Positions 33,042-43,144 of a stretch of 64,000 bases of DNA are shown one piece after another. Origin of the DNA: Zopfochytrium polystomum (taxonomy: Eukaryota > Chytridiomycota > Chytridiomycetes > Chytridiales > Chytridiaceae); assembly GCA_025765615.1 (NCBI GenBank), contig JAIVFJ010000010.1, positions 533,982 through 597,981 of the forward strand, written 5' to 3'. Every line of letters begins with the position of its first letter. Within the stretch, counting starts at the first letter, position 1. A model generated the notes under the pieces. The model had not been told where the DNA came from and made no database searches. It saw nothing but the letters and a program-made list of their open reading frames with translations. Made by a program: the position numbers and the translations under genes.

Positions 33042-34951
33042 TTATTTCACAACTTTACCAGAAGCAGAGTACCAATTCCAAAAGGACTTGAACGTAATGC
33101 ATTCCCGGATGAGATCGTCAACTTGACGGTCAAATTCTCCATCTGTACGAAGTCCCAGCTCAATCATGATGTTCACTTTGAATGTATGAAGCGTTTGGCG
33201 GAAAACAAATTCGGTGTACGTTCCAATGGTACCACCCCAGCCAACCTAGTAACACGCGATTGGGAAAATCAAGCAGTTTAAAAAAAACAAAGCAGAGTAA
33301 TGGCAGGAAAAGGAGCTCTTACCGGAACGGATTTCATGTCCTCGATGATGTCTTGAAGGCCGCCATCAGCTAAAAGCACATCCAACGAGTGGGCTACAAA
33401 GTAAAAAGAAGGGATCAGGCAAAGTGTTGAGGATTGCCAGAACGGCCATGCACTAACCGATCCGATAATCAATTCCTTTTTTTCGCAAGAAATCCCCAAC
33501 TTGAAGATAAAGGATGGCAGTGGGACCGGTCAGCCGTGTTCCAATCATTACCCACCGAAACCGCTGCTCCTCATGACCAATCCCCACCCCCTAAGTTGGA
33601 TGCAAAACGCACTTCTCTGTTCGTGATACTTTCCGATCGGTCCACGACGCGCAAACCAGTTGTAGCTTTCGCACAATTCAATTCGCCCGCCGGGTCGTGT
33701 GATGCGCTTGAGCTCCTGAATCAGCAATGGGAAGGCGTCAACAGGGACGATCGGCGACAAGAGCATTTGGTGGCAGTAGTCAAATGTGTTGTCGGCAACT
33801 GGCCATGATCGAAGATTGATGTCATTGGATTGGCCAATAGGTAGATTTTACATGTTCTCAACTTACATGGCAGGACACCAACGTCCTCCACCCTTGCTTC
33901 TACAAACGTGCAGTTTGGGGGCATTTGAAGCTGAACGAAGTAATCCGGTCTGATGTCCTGTTCGAATTGTAAGTTGAATGGAGGGTGACGCAAAAAATGA
34001 ACAAGAAACAGCTGAAGCTCACGAGGCCGACAACTTGTGCAAGAGGAAAAGCAAGCGCAAAGTCGCGCATCCACCAGCCCGGCCCGCAAGCCAAGTCCAA
34101 GACACGCGTAGGCCTCGATGAGAAGACGTCCGCCATGGGTGAGGTGAATAGGGCGCCACCAAAAGCATACTTTGCAATCTCGTTCATAACGTTCAGCCGG
34201 TCCTGCGTTGTTGGGTGAGGTGATTTATTTTGCATTATCAAACTCCAGCTTAGCCGAATCAAAAACCAAAAAATGAACTAAACCATACCATTTCGGCCGG
34301 ACTGAAGGGAATGAGGAGGACCAGTTCAGTGGAATTCCCGGCCGACATGTACTCTTCCGAGGACGTCACGCTGCTGGGCGGCTCCGGGCTTGAGCGGCGA
34401 GAGGTGGTGTCGGCGGCGACGGCGTCTGTGATCGAGATTGCCGGCCGGACGAACACGGTCCCGCCTCCGTCTTCGCGGTTCATCGGTCCGGACAGCAGCG
34501 CAACGGAGGAAGGTTTCGGCGGAGTGGGCAAGAGGAAAACTTTCTGCGGGGACGAGGATCGGGACGAGTCGAAGCTGGTACGGGTGGCGTCGCCGCTCTG
34601 CGAGGATGCCCGCGACTGGGTAGTCGGAGTGCTCGGGAGTTTGGCTGGCAGTGGGTAAGTGGAGTGGCTCCGTGCCGACTCGGCGCTTCTTCTACGCGGT
34701 GGGCTGTTGAAGCTTTGAGGCGTAGGAGGGTGGACGACAGCGTGGGGTGGAGAAGGATTGCGACCAGACGTCAAGCTTGCCGCGCGAGACCTCCCCGGGA
34801 TGGTTTCGGGTAAGGGCTGCGGGGGGAAAGAGTGGTAGTGTCCTGTCGTCGTCGTGGTCGTCGTGGCCGCTTGGGCAGAGGCGGCGGCGTCGGGGGTGTT
34901 TGGGGCGGCGGCGGCGGAGGCAGCCCCACCCCCAAAAAGGCGCCGCTTCAT
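33042..34951 (-). CDS. LaeA-like SAM-dependent methyltransferase, copy 2
   Basis: Seven exons join in one frame: 34951-34289, 34202-34023, 33957-33867, 33798-33556, 33499-33458, 33393-33323 and 33245-33042, giving 497 aa. The Met at 34951 is preferred because the frame upstream is only a Lys/Arg run. The N-terminus is Ala/Thr/Ser-rich and includes the motif TRTSFDS...KVFL shared with copy 3. The catalytic domain has motif [17 protein letters not shown], then [30 protein letters not shown] and MKSVPVGWGG near the end. Exon 4 may contain a further 39-nt GT...AG intron, in frame either way. Class I SAM methyltransferase of the LaeA/TAM type; target unknown. It lies between copy 1 (convergent) and copy 3 (same strand). 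Confidence 0.82.
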
Positions 34952-35146
34952 TGTTCTTTTTTTTTTCCTTTTTTTTCTTTTTTTTCTGCCTTTTTTCTTT
35001 TTCACACGCATGAAGGTTTGCGGTTTTCCTTCCTTTCTTCTGCATGAATGCCGCGGTGCGGTGGAAATAAACACGCACGTGTCAACAAGACAAAGAGTGA
35101 GCATTACTAAGCATTGCCTGTTTCTTTGGAGTCGTTGCCGCTCGTT

Positions 35147-35460
35147 TTAAACTGGGACGATGCGCCGCAATCCGGCGGAAATGCCTTTTGTCGGAAAGAC
35201 AAAATATAAGTATTTAACGTTTTCTCCACAACCAAGTTCGCTAAGAAGACACTCAAAAGCATTCTTCGCGGTCCCGCTCAAAATTGTCCACTTTCGCATC
35301 ACTGCTCTATGAATCGCCTCAACGTTTTGCCGGTAGTGATCCATGCACAAGCTTGTGCAGCCTTGACAGCGGATAGCATTCTGGAAATACTTGAATTAAG
35401 TTTTCCCCTGGTGGTGTTCCTTGAATCTGGCAAGATATGAGGTCCTTGCCTGGAGAGAAG
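35147..35460 (-). pseudogene. Possible coding relic, unknown family
   Basis: On the minus strand a 67-codon frame ends at 35147. Its upstream part reads like protein with Cys pairs (CQGCTSLCMDHY), and a second frame just upstream (GKDLISCQIQG) could be joined by a small intron or a frameshift. Composition is protein-like rather than repeat-like, but I do not recognise it and there is no clear start. It may be a fragment of a duplicated gene, since a decayed DUF4436-like fragment lies next to it. Confidence 0.3.
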
Positions 35461-35649
35461 AGGAATTGTTCTTACACAACATCCCCGCCTGATGGCTGAC
35501 TGGTGCTTGATGTTTGGGTTTGCTTTGCTTGCAACCGCTTCAGTTGAGTTTTTGGCTAAACTGCCAACAGGTGAAGTGGGACGGCCTTCCGAGGGCCGTT
35601 GCGTCGCTGGCGGCGCCCAATATTAACATTTGATTAGCTAGTCGGTAGA

Positions 35650-35905
35650 TTTCTTCTGCATTCAAGATTTTCTCTTTTCACCCCACCATCGCCTGCAAAA
35701 CCGCCGCGGTCTCCTCTGATCACAGCTCCACTGGGCGGATCGACACGGTCCCTCAGCCCCACCTCCTTCCCCTCTTCGACTTCCTCGCCCTTCAGAATCG
35801 CTCTCTAGTTAGACTCATTCCCTAGCCATGACCTCCCTCGGTCGTTAGGCTCCACCGCCGCGAGTTAAACACAGGTGGAAAATTAGGCAAGAGGGAGGAG
35901 AAGCC
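35650..35905 (-). pseudogene. Decayed 3' fragment of the DUF4436-like gene
   Basis: The stretch aligns by eye with 25220-25480, the last exon end of DUF4436-like copy 1, in the same orientation. Shared landmarks include the TTCAGAATCGCTCT block (35795 and 25368), the CCTCAGCCCC block, and the end matching the Arg-Arg-Tyr region. Small indels and stops break the frame. It is a 3'-end duplicate left between methyltransferases 2 and 3, about 10 kb from its source. Confidence 0.7.
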
Positions 35906-35915
35906 GATCATTTCT

Positions 35916-37316
35916 TCACTTTAGCACTCGACCACACGCCCAATACCAGTTCCAGTACGATTTGAAAACAACACACTCGTCCATGATGGTGATCAAGTAA
36001 TGCTCGAAATCGGCCGCGGTCGAGATTTGCGCAGCCTCCATTATGTAGTCTTTGAAGTGCCGGAGCGTCTCTCGAAAGGCGTAATCTGTGTAAGAGCCAA
36101 TGTTTCCACCCCAGCCGACCTAGGACATAAAAAATAAAATTTTCAACCTGTTAATTTTTTTGTACCGGTTTTGAAGGTGTTTTACTAACTGGCACAGACT
36201 TCATGTCCTCATCTATGTCCACAAGACCGGCGTCCGAGAGTAAGACATCGAGCTTATGCGCTGTGATGGGAAAGCAGGTAAGGTACTCGACGGGCAACTG
36301 AGGTGAAATCTTTCATACCGATCTTGAAGTCAACGCCACGGCTCGCAAGTTGGGGCGTCACTGCGATAATAGATAATACGAAACACAAAAATAGAGACGA
36401 AGAGTCAGGCACAAGTCATGATATCATGGTCTATTGAGATTCGCGAATGTGCGGAGAGAATCGGGACTCAACTCAGACGCTCATGCCGGCGACCAGCTGG
36501 TCCCCGTCTGGTGAGCCAGTAGTAACTGAATGCTGTGTTAGGTTCAAGAGCAAGGTAGAAAAACGCCAGCTCCCTACCCCTCCACAAGCTCGATATACCC
36601 TCCGGGTCTGGTGACACGCTTCAGCTCTTGAAGTAATTTTGTGAAAGAATCTGAGCTGATGTAGCCGATCATGGAGCGTTGAATACAAAAGTCAAACGTA
36701 TTGTCAGCAACTGAGAAGGCGTTATTGCTACGTTGTTTGAAGGGTCTTCCCACAAAAGAAACAATCCTTACAAGGGAGGATTCCTTCCACATCCGCCTCA
36801 ACGAAGGTGCAATTTGGAGGCATTTTAACCTGGTCGAAATAATCTGAAAGGTGATCCTAATTTCCCCGAGAAATGATAGAGGTGAGCGGGGGTGCGTACC
36901 TGCCATCAGGAGGCTGAGAAAAAAAGAAGGCAAGGTAAAGGAAGGAAAGAAAGGAGAGAAAGGAGGGCTTACGACGCCAACAACGTCGGCGAGCGGAAAC
37001 GACAAGGCGAAGTCGCGCATCCACCAGCCCGGACCGCACCCGACGTCGAGGACGCGGGTTCTCTTGGTGCGAAACAGATCCCCCTGCGGCGAGTGGACCA
37101 AAAGCCCGCTGAAGGCATACTTTGTGATCTCGTTGAAGACGTTGAGCCGGTCCTGTTTGTTTGTTTGTTTGTTTGGTTGTTGGGGGTCAACGGAAGAAGG
37201 GGACGGCGGAAGAAGACAGCCACACGACGACGGAATCGTCAACACTGCAGACAAAGAGACAAAAAAGTCCATTCAACCAAACACAACAAACACAAAAAAC
37301 AAACACGGGCTTCTGG

Positions 37317-37361
<45 letters not shown>

Positions 37362-37418
37362 AACGCCCGCGCACACGCACACACGCACACACGCTCACAC
37401 GCTCACACCTTGCGTGCC

Positions 37419-37468
<50 letters not shown>

Positions 37469-38117
37469 ACACACACGTCACCTTGTCTTCTTCCTTGAAT
37501 GGCACTAGATAGCCACTCAACATTTGGTGGTGGTCGTTTGACGATCCCTTGGATTCATTGTCCTCGCTCATACGTCCGCCACCTTCCGAAGCGGCTGCGG
37601 TCTGGGCGACGGCGGCAGTGATGGACACGAGGTTGACAACGGGCGGCGTCTTCCTGTCTACTTCTTGTTGTTCTGCGGGCGGTCGCGGGGGCATCGCCGG
37701 TGGCTGGTAGAGGAAGACTTTGGGCGGTGCGCTGTCCGAGTCGAAGCTGGTGCGGGACGAAGGGCTGTACTCGGGCAAGTCCCCGTCCAAGTACGCTCGT
37801 GATGAAGATGAGGAGGAGACGGAGGAAGAGGAGGAGGAGGATTGTGATGGCGGTTGCGGCGAGGCGGAGGACCGTCCACCATGGCCGTGGTCGGCCGTGA
37901 GGCGGAATTTTTCACGTTTCTGCAGTGAGTTGTCCGCGCTGTGGTGGACTGGGTCCTTTGGACGACACGAGCAATGGGGCCAGTTTTGGCACGCTTCGCT
38001 GCTGCTGTTGGCGGGCGGAGAGGAAGCTCGAGCAAAGGAACATGGCTTGAAGATGCTTCGCTTGCGCTGGGGCTGCGGGACGTGTTGTTGGTGCTCCGTG
38101 TGCCGCTGATTGTGCAT
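35916..38117 (-). CDS. LaeA-like SAM-dependent methyltransferase, copy 3
   Basis: Eight exons in one frame: 38117-37482, 37152-36973, 36856-36772, 36710-36578, 36525-36479, 36360-36319, 36260-36190 and 36119-35916, giving 465 aa. The exon 5 donor (GTCTGA) is the weakest junction. The N-terminus is basic, then Ser-rich with [16 protein letters not shown]. The catalytic domain has [16 protein letters not shown], then [30 protein letters not shown] and MKSVPVGWGG. Exon lengths of 180, 42, 71 and 204 nt are identical to the matching exons of copy 2, which confirms both models. Intron 1, in the same position as in copies 1 and 2, is filled with CA repeats. LaeA/TAM-type methyltransferase; target unknown. 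Confidence 0.82.
37320..37474. repeat. (CA)n microsatellites in intron 1 of methyltransferase 3
   Basis: Two CA/GT blocks (37320-37360 and 37421-37474), with CACG variants between them, lie in the first intron of the minus-strand methyltransferase gene. Confidence 0.95.
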
Positions 38118-38470
38118 TTTCCCAGATTTTTGAGATTCGCCACCAACAAACGGTGAAGCGGAAACGAACCAACAAAGCAGCGCCTGGATTATTCATCCGG
38201 ACAAAACGGAATTTTTCACCATTTGTAAGCAGATCATGGCGGTCCTTTGACGCTCTAGTCTGACGCCCACACAAAGACCCTGTGACATCCAAACCCGTGT
38301 TTTGGGTCGTGATTTTTGCGTGCTGTTGGATTGCTTCCATCAATGCTTCCTTTGTTGCACACGTTCACTGAGTTGCTTTCAGCAAACTGTCGTTCAAAAA
38401 AAATCAGAAAGCCCAGATGTCGGAGGAAAACAAACGCCTGGCTGCCCTGAATGTGACAAAGAAGCCTGGG
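38118..38470. other. Upstream region of methyltransferase 3
   Basis: Likely promoter and leader of the minus-strand methyltransferase starting at 38117. No gene seen. Confidence 0.4.
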
Positions 38471-38690
38471 AAAGTATACCCCACTATTTAACTGATAAGC
38501 TGTGAGGACTATTAAACTGACTTGACCAAACAACGTTTCAGAAGAAGCCAGACGCCGTTTCTTATTACTTTTGCTGGTTATTGTTGTCCTTACATGCCAA
38601 ACTGCTAATACTGAGATTTGGACTTTCATAATCGCGTCCATGCATATTATTCATGTTATTATTGCTGTTCCACTATGTCGTTTCGACCCT
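38471..38690 (+). repeat. Dispersed repeat, copy C (5' fragment)
   Basis: This stretch matches 9952-10163 of copy A in direct orientation. Shared runs include AGTATACCCCACT, the block around ACCAAACAAC, TACTGAGATTTGGACT (with small differences), and ATTCATGTTATTATT. Similarity stops at about 38690, after the CACTATGTCG-like end, so only the left fifth of the repeat is present. Confidence 0.75.
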
Positions 38691-39215
38691 GACAAGAGAG
38701 TCATTAGGGGGTTTCAAAGTTGAAAAAACTTCTTGGGATCCCGTCAGTGTAATGGAGTTGGAGGCTGACGGTGCGCTACGCCGCCGAGCAGGGTGAACCA
38801 TTTTGCCGATCCGTGGATGGAGGCGGATGGCGAATCAAATAGGCTGGAGACCAGTTGCGGGCGCGAGAATTATTACTGCCGTCCCAGAACGTCGCGGGCT
38901 GTGTGGCAAGCGACGGAGCCGATGGCGGCACTTAGAACGCTGTCACTACCCGATGGAATGCAGATAGAACGCTGATGTCTTCGGGATGCCAGATTGGATT
39001 TAGCTCAATGTCCCACAAGCTTTGTCGTTGGATGGAATATTGGGTTGAGGAGCGACTGCAGGAGCACGGAAAAAGTTTCCATCCATCAGCACCGACATTC
39101 TCCCATCTTGATCGCTAATGTCGCGGGGCTTGGTCTTCACAAAAACATCAACCCTTCGTTTTCACAAAACACGTGACCGCTGAACCACCAAAACCCCCAC
39201 TACTTTGTCCCGATC
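38691..39215. other. Upstream region of the PPPDE-PUL gene
   Basis: No gene seen. Two 60-codon plus-strand frames here have no motif. The last 100 bp probably hold the promoter of the gene starting at 39216. Confidence 0.4.
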
Positions 39216-41124
39216 ATGCCCTCCACTGTGCAACTCCTACTGTACGATCTTTCTGCAGGTGAGTGCAACCAACGCACAATGCCGAAGGCTAAATCTGCGT
39301 TGAGGAATGGCCCGCATGCTTTCGCAGCAGCTCACTGGTAGTCTTATTGAGGGAATTTGGCACACTTCGGTGGTCTTGTATGGAAGGGAAGTCTACTTTG
39401 GCCAAGGTTTAGATTCTTCTTGTTCGTTACAAGATCGATGAATGACGATCTTCTCCCAGGAATTCAGATCGATCACCCTGGGGCAACTCCTCATGGGCAT
39501 CTTGTTAAAACCATCGATATGGGATCCACGGATATTCCCGAGGATGTCTTTTGGGAGTACATTGAGGGTCTCCGGGGAACATGGACGGCCGAGAAATATC
39601 ACCTTTTCGATAACAACTGCAACTCATTCACCAGGTGACGTAATGACATCTTTAAAGAAGCATGGACTCAGTTTTCTGAACAGGGAAGTTTGCCTGTTTC
39701 TGGTGGGCAAGCCGATTCCAAGCTACATTTCAGGTAAGAGTTGAGGAAGCCATGTAATCTGACACCTGGTTAGATCTTCCGAGTGAATTCCTTTCCACGT
39801 GAGTTTGACTAAGGTTCAATCATTGCTGGCTGGAGCAACCTCTAACCGTGTGCAACGGGAAGCCCATTTGGAAGGCAAATTGCCCCATTAATTGAGGTAA
39901 ATCAGATGGACCGTAGTATTATCTGACGCAGGGTAAGGGTATGTTTGGACCGTCCCGAATAGCCGCCGAACACCGCGAACCGGTGGAAGTTCCGTCACAT
40001 ACGCCATCAATCTGGCAATTGACGGACCACCCTCACGCTAAAATCCGGACGCCAACGATCGATGGCTTGCCGATGGATCCAATATTATTCTCCCAATCAT
40101 CTAAGTTGGATGCCATTTTCAAAAAGTGGGTCCAATTCTTGACGGAAAAAAATATGCAAGCGCAAAATGAGGGCATTCTTGAAGGTATCAAAGTGGCCAT
40201 AGAATCGAGCGAGCCCCGTCTTCCATCAGGGTGGAGGGAGTTTCTAGGTATGCCTCTCAAATTTGGCACGCTCAACAATTTCTTTCGATAGATACTTGCC
40301 TTATAAATCTACCGGAGTCCAACCTGTTCCCCCTTCTTGATGTTTTAAGACTCCTCGTTTTGAAGCGTGAAATTTGCGCTGACCTGATTAGAGATTCTCC
40401 GTGTGCGGTGATGAGATGGCGTCAGTTTCTTGTGCGCTGACTTCTTAATTACAGCGAGAATCATGTCGATATTGTTTCTCCTTGGCCCGGGACGGAGCAA
40501 TGCACTGCCAACGCTTCCCTCTGCAACTCACCTCATGATCCTCCGGCTCGCTTGCAATCTGTTCGGCTCTGCGAGCCTTATATCGCATTGTCTCTCACTG
40601 CATTTGACGGTCGCAGCATCATCTGGACCTGTTCCCCATCGATCTATCATGACAGGACTACTCATTGAATCACTGTTGTCGAAGGACACACAGGTGAAAA
40701 GGACTGCTGCTTCTCTGGCCTACAACATGAGTTGTCAAGTGTGGAAGCTACATACTTCCCACTCAAAAGGCCAAGCTGAAAATGATGTTATCGTGGAAGA
40801 ATGGGTTTCCGAGCTGGTGGCAGCTGTTATCAAGGCGTTGGAAGAGCCATGGAACGATGACGAAACCGGTTGGTTCATGCAAGAATCCGTCGAAAGGGTT
40901 TTCTGATATTTTCCGCAAATTCAGTTTTCAGAATACTTGCTGCGCTGGGCCGTTTCATCAAACTTAGCGGAGATGGGGTATCAAACCTGGCTTTAGTGCT
41001 TGATGCGACCACCATCATACGCCGCCAACTGAATAGACTCGGCGGTGGTGTAGGGGAACTCGCAACCCGCATTCAAGGAGTTTCTGAGGATATTTGTCGC
41101 ATTTTGGAATTTGCTCGCGAGTAA
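39216..41124 (+). CDS. PPPDE-PUL domain protein (deSUMOylase-like peptidase)
   Basis: Exons with matching phases: 39216-39258, 39305-39406, 39460-39634, 39684-39733, 39774-39798, 39863-39896, 39932-40247, 40292-40402 and from 40455 on. The N-terminal PPPDE domain has the catalytic His in GIWHTSVVLYGREVYFGQG and the catalytic Cys in FDNNCNSFT. PPPDE enzymes are cysteine isopeptidases that cleave SUMO or ubiquitin. From about residue 150 follows an alpha-helical repeat region matching a PUL (Cdc48-binding) domain, with LFPLLDVLRLLVLKRE and LLIESLLSKDTQVKRTAASL. No thioredoxin domain is seen, although many fungal relatives have one. The frame changes near 40890-40925 (stop at 40904, then a good continuation to 41124); a tiny intron or a one-base shift is needed there. 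Confidence 0.8.
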
Positions 41125-41678
41125 TCGCAAAAAAATAAAAATATATAATTCCGAGCCTGGAAAGCAGGGGAGGATTTCAACCAACACATGAACGTGGTTA
41201 GTGAATTAGGGGAACCAATCATTAATTCGCTCAGGGGTTTTGTCAGAAACGTTTAGAAAACAGGAAAGGACAAAAAAAAAAAAAGGAAAAAAAAATTGCA
41301 AAATAGGGAAAAACGCAGACAAAATAGAAAAAAAAAAGCAAAAGTAAGAGTAGAAAAAATAGAAGAAAGGTCCTCGTCTCGTCAGCGTCGTCGTCTGTGT
41401 CGACTGCTGTCATCGTCTGCTGTCGTCGTCTGCAGCTGCCGCCACCACCACTGTCAGGTCCCAACACAGCCTGCTGTCCCTGAATCGCAGGCTGCTGCTG
41501 GTGCTGCTGGCTAATATCTGTGCATGTTGTGTGTGTGTGTGTGTGTGTGTGTGTGGTGTTTGTGCAGTAAAGAGTGCTGTGTATTTGAGTGAGGGCATGC
41601 GGGGGAGTGTGGGGCGGGCAGTGGGGTGCGGGCTTTGGCAGGGGAAGCTGCTGTCTTTCCTCCTTTCTTTCTTTTTCT

Positions 41679-41720
<42 letters not shown>

Positions 41721-41826
41721 TTCTGTCACTTTTCCTCATTGTAGACACTAGGAATCATGGTGAAAGCCAGAAAAAAAAAAAAAAAAAAAAAAAAAAGGAA
41801 AAGGAAAATAAGACCTGCTACACAGA
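41125..41826. other. Intergenic region with long T and A homopolymers
   Basis: Contains A-rich patches at 41270-41345, a TG repeat at 41529-41553, a T run of about 40 nt at 41680-41719 and an A run of about 27 nt at 41771-41797. The T and A runs could pair as a hairpin with a 51-nt loop. The sequence GGGGTTTTGTCAG near 41235 also occurs near 12022 beside the Tc1 relic. No gene. Confidence 0.55.
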
Positions 41827-43140
41827 ATGGGTCCAAAACGATCAAGAGCTGGCAGACCAAATCTGACTGAAGAACAAAAGCCAATCGTCGCGCTTGAGAG
41901 GCTGCTGTTCAAGTCCAGTGCTGTGCCAAGCAGTCTCAACGAGCAACTCAAGCTCCAATTCATCCACCCATTCATGTTCAAGCACTTGCTCATGGTGGCA
42001 CAAGCTGCAGCAGAGGAAGTTGCGCAGCACAACCAAGCAGTTGCACAGCCTGAGAATGAGAGGCATGAGGCAGATGAGCCTACACTACAGGCTTCGCTCT
42101 CTTTGACTAACCTTGCATATTTGCTTCAGTCAAACTAATTATTTGCATTCTGTTGGACCAAATTCCTCAAGGCGACTACTTGTAGCAGTTCGATGCAGCT
42201 GAAAATGGTCCTCTGATTGAGCAGCTTTTTGCAAAGACTGCTATGGCTCAATTTCACAAGAAAATGGCTCACTACAACTCACTTCACTGCACTGTTTGCA
42301 GAGAGCTTTGGCCAGCAAAAGATGTGCCACTTCCAGTGGCCAACAACAAGTAGTGTGACTGGTGCAAAAAAGATAAGTTAACCAGTGCTGACTGTTTTTG
42401 TTCTGAAGTCCATTCAGATCTGATGAAGCACCAGAATGCTGAGGTTCCCCTTTTTGGAATTGAGAATGACATGATCCCAGAATTCTCCACCATTGATTTG
42501 GAAATAAGACAAGCTCTGAGATCTCTCACTATGGTTGAAGAAATGCTGCTTTCTCCTGTTCTTCCCATCATGACTGTCTATCAGCTGCGCAGCAATGGCT
42601 GAAATGTGCCCCAAGGCTTTGTGACAAACTTTTGCCAGCAGAGTATTGAGTTTGCGAAGCAAGTCCCTCACCTCTCAGCTGCAGTTTCGGTTATTGTTGT
42701 TTGCAGAGCAAATCAAGATGAACACGGCCAAGCTAGAGACTTGACTGTTTGTAGAGCAAGAGTGCAGATGATTCCAAGGTTTTTGGTGAGAACCACCCTG
42801 ACTTTTTTGATATTATTGAGCATCGTGTTCAGTTTGACCAGGCTGCTTGTGATGGTTGTCCAGAGAACGGTGTTCCTCCAGACTTGCCTGTTGCTTTGGA
42901 TAATGAAGATGAAGGTCAGGAATTGGTTGATGAGAATGCTGTTGTGGATCAGGATCTTGAAGAGCAGGACCTAAACCCCTATGGAACTATTTTGGATGAA
43001 GGAGGGGCAGAGGAGCTTCTTACAGAGCAGGAAGGGTTCAACAACTACTCGATTGGCCTACTGTTGAAGAGACTCCACTGAATGAATTTAACACTCCGGG
43101 TGAGAATAGCATGCATGAGACTGTTCAACTGGTTCTTATA
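41827..43140 (+). mobile_element. Helitron relic, 5' part (DUF6570-like region)
   Basis: Broken plus-strand frames. The first, 41827-42138, is a 103-aa frame without a known motif. From about 42240 to 42720, pieces in two frames match the region before the Rep domain of Helitron proteins: a Cys-x-x-Cys pair, then LTMVEEMLLSPVLPIMTVYQL and a segment ending VSVIVVCRAN. This order (Glu-Glu-Met-Leu, Pro-x-Met-x-Val-Tyr) is typical of DUF6570. Stops and frameshifts interrupt it. An acidic stretch follows to about 43080, and the sequence is then cut by repeat copy B. Confidence 0.65.
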
Positions 43141-43144
43141 AGCC

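Noticed and set aside
36857..36972. Small extra exon with a GC donor in methyltransferase 3
   Set aside because: An acceptor at 36857 gives an in-phase exon that aligns with copy 2, so the odd GC donor is not needed.
12871..38117. Secondary-metabolite gene cluster made of tyrosinases and LaeA-like methyltransferases
   Set aside because: No polyketide synthase, peptide synthetase, terpene cyclase, P450 or cluster regulator lies between them, and unrelated genes separate the two groups.
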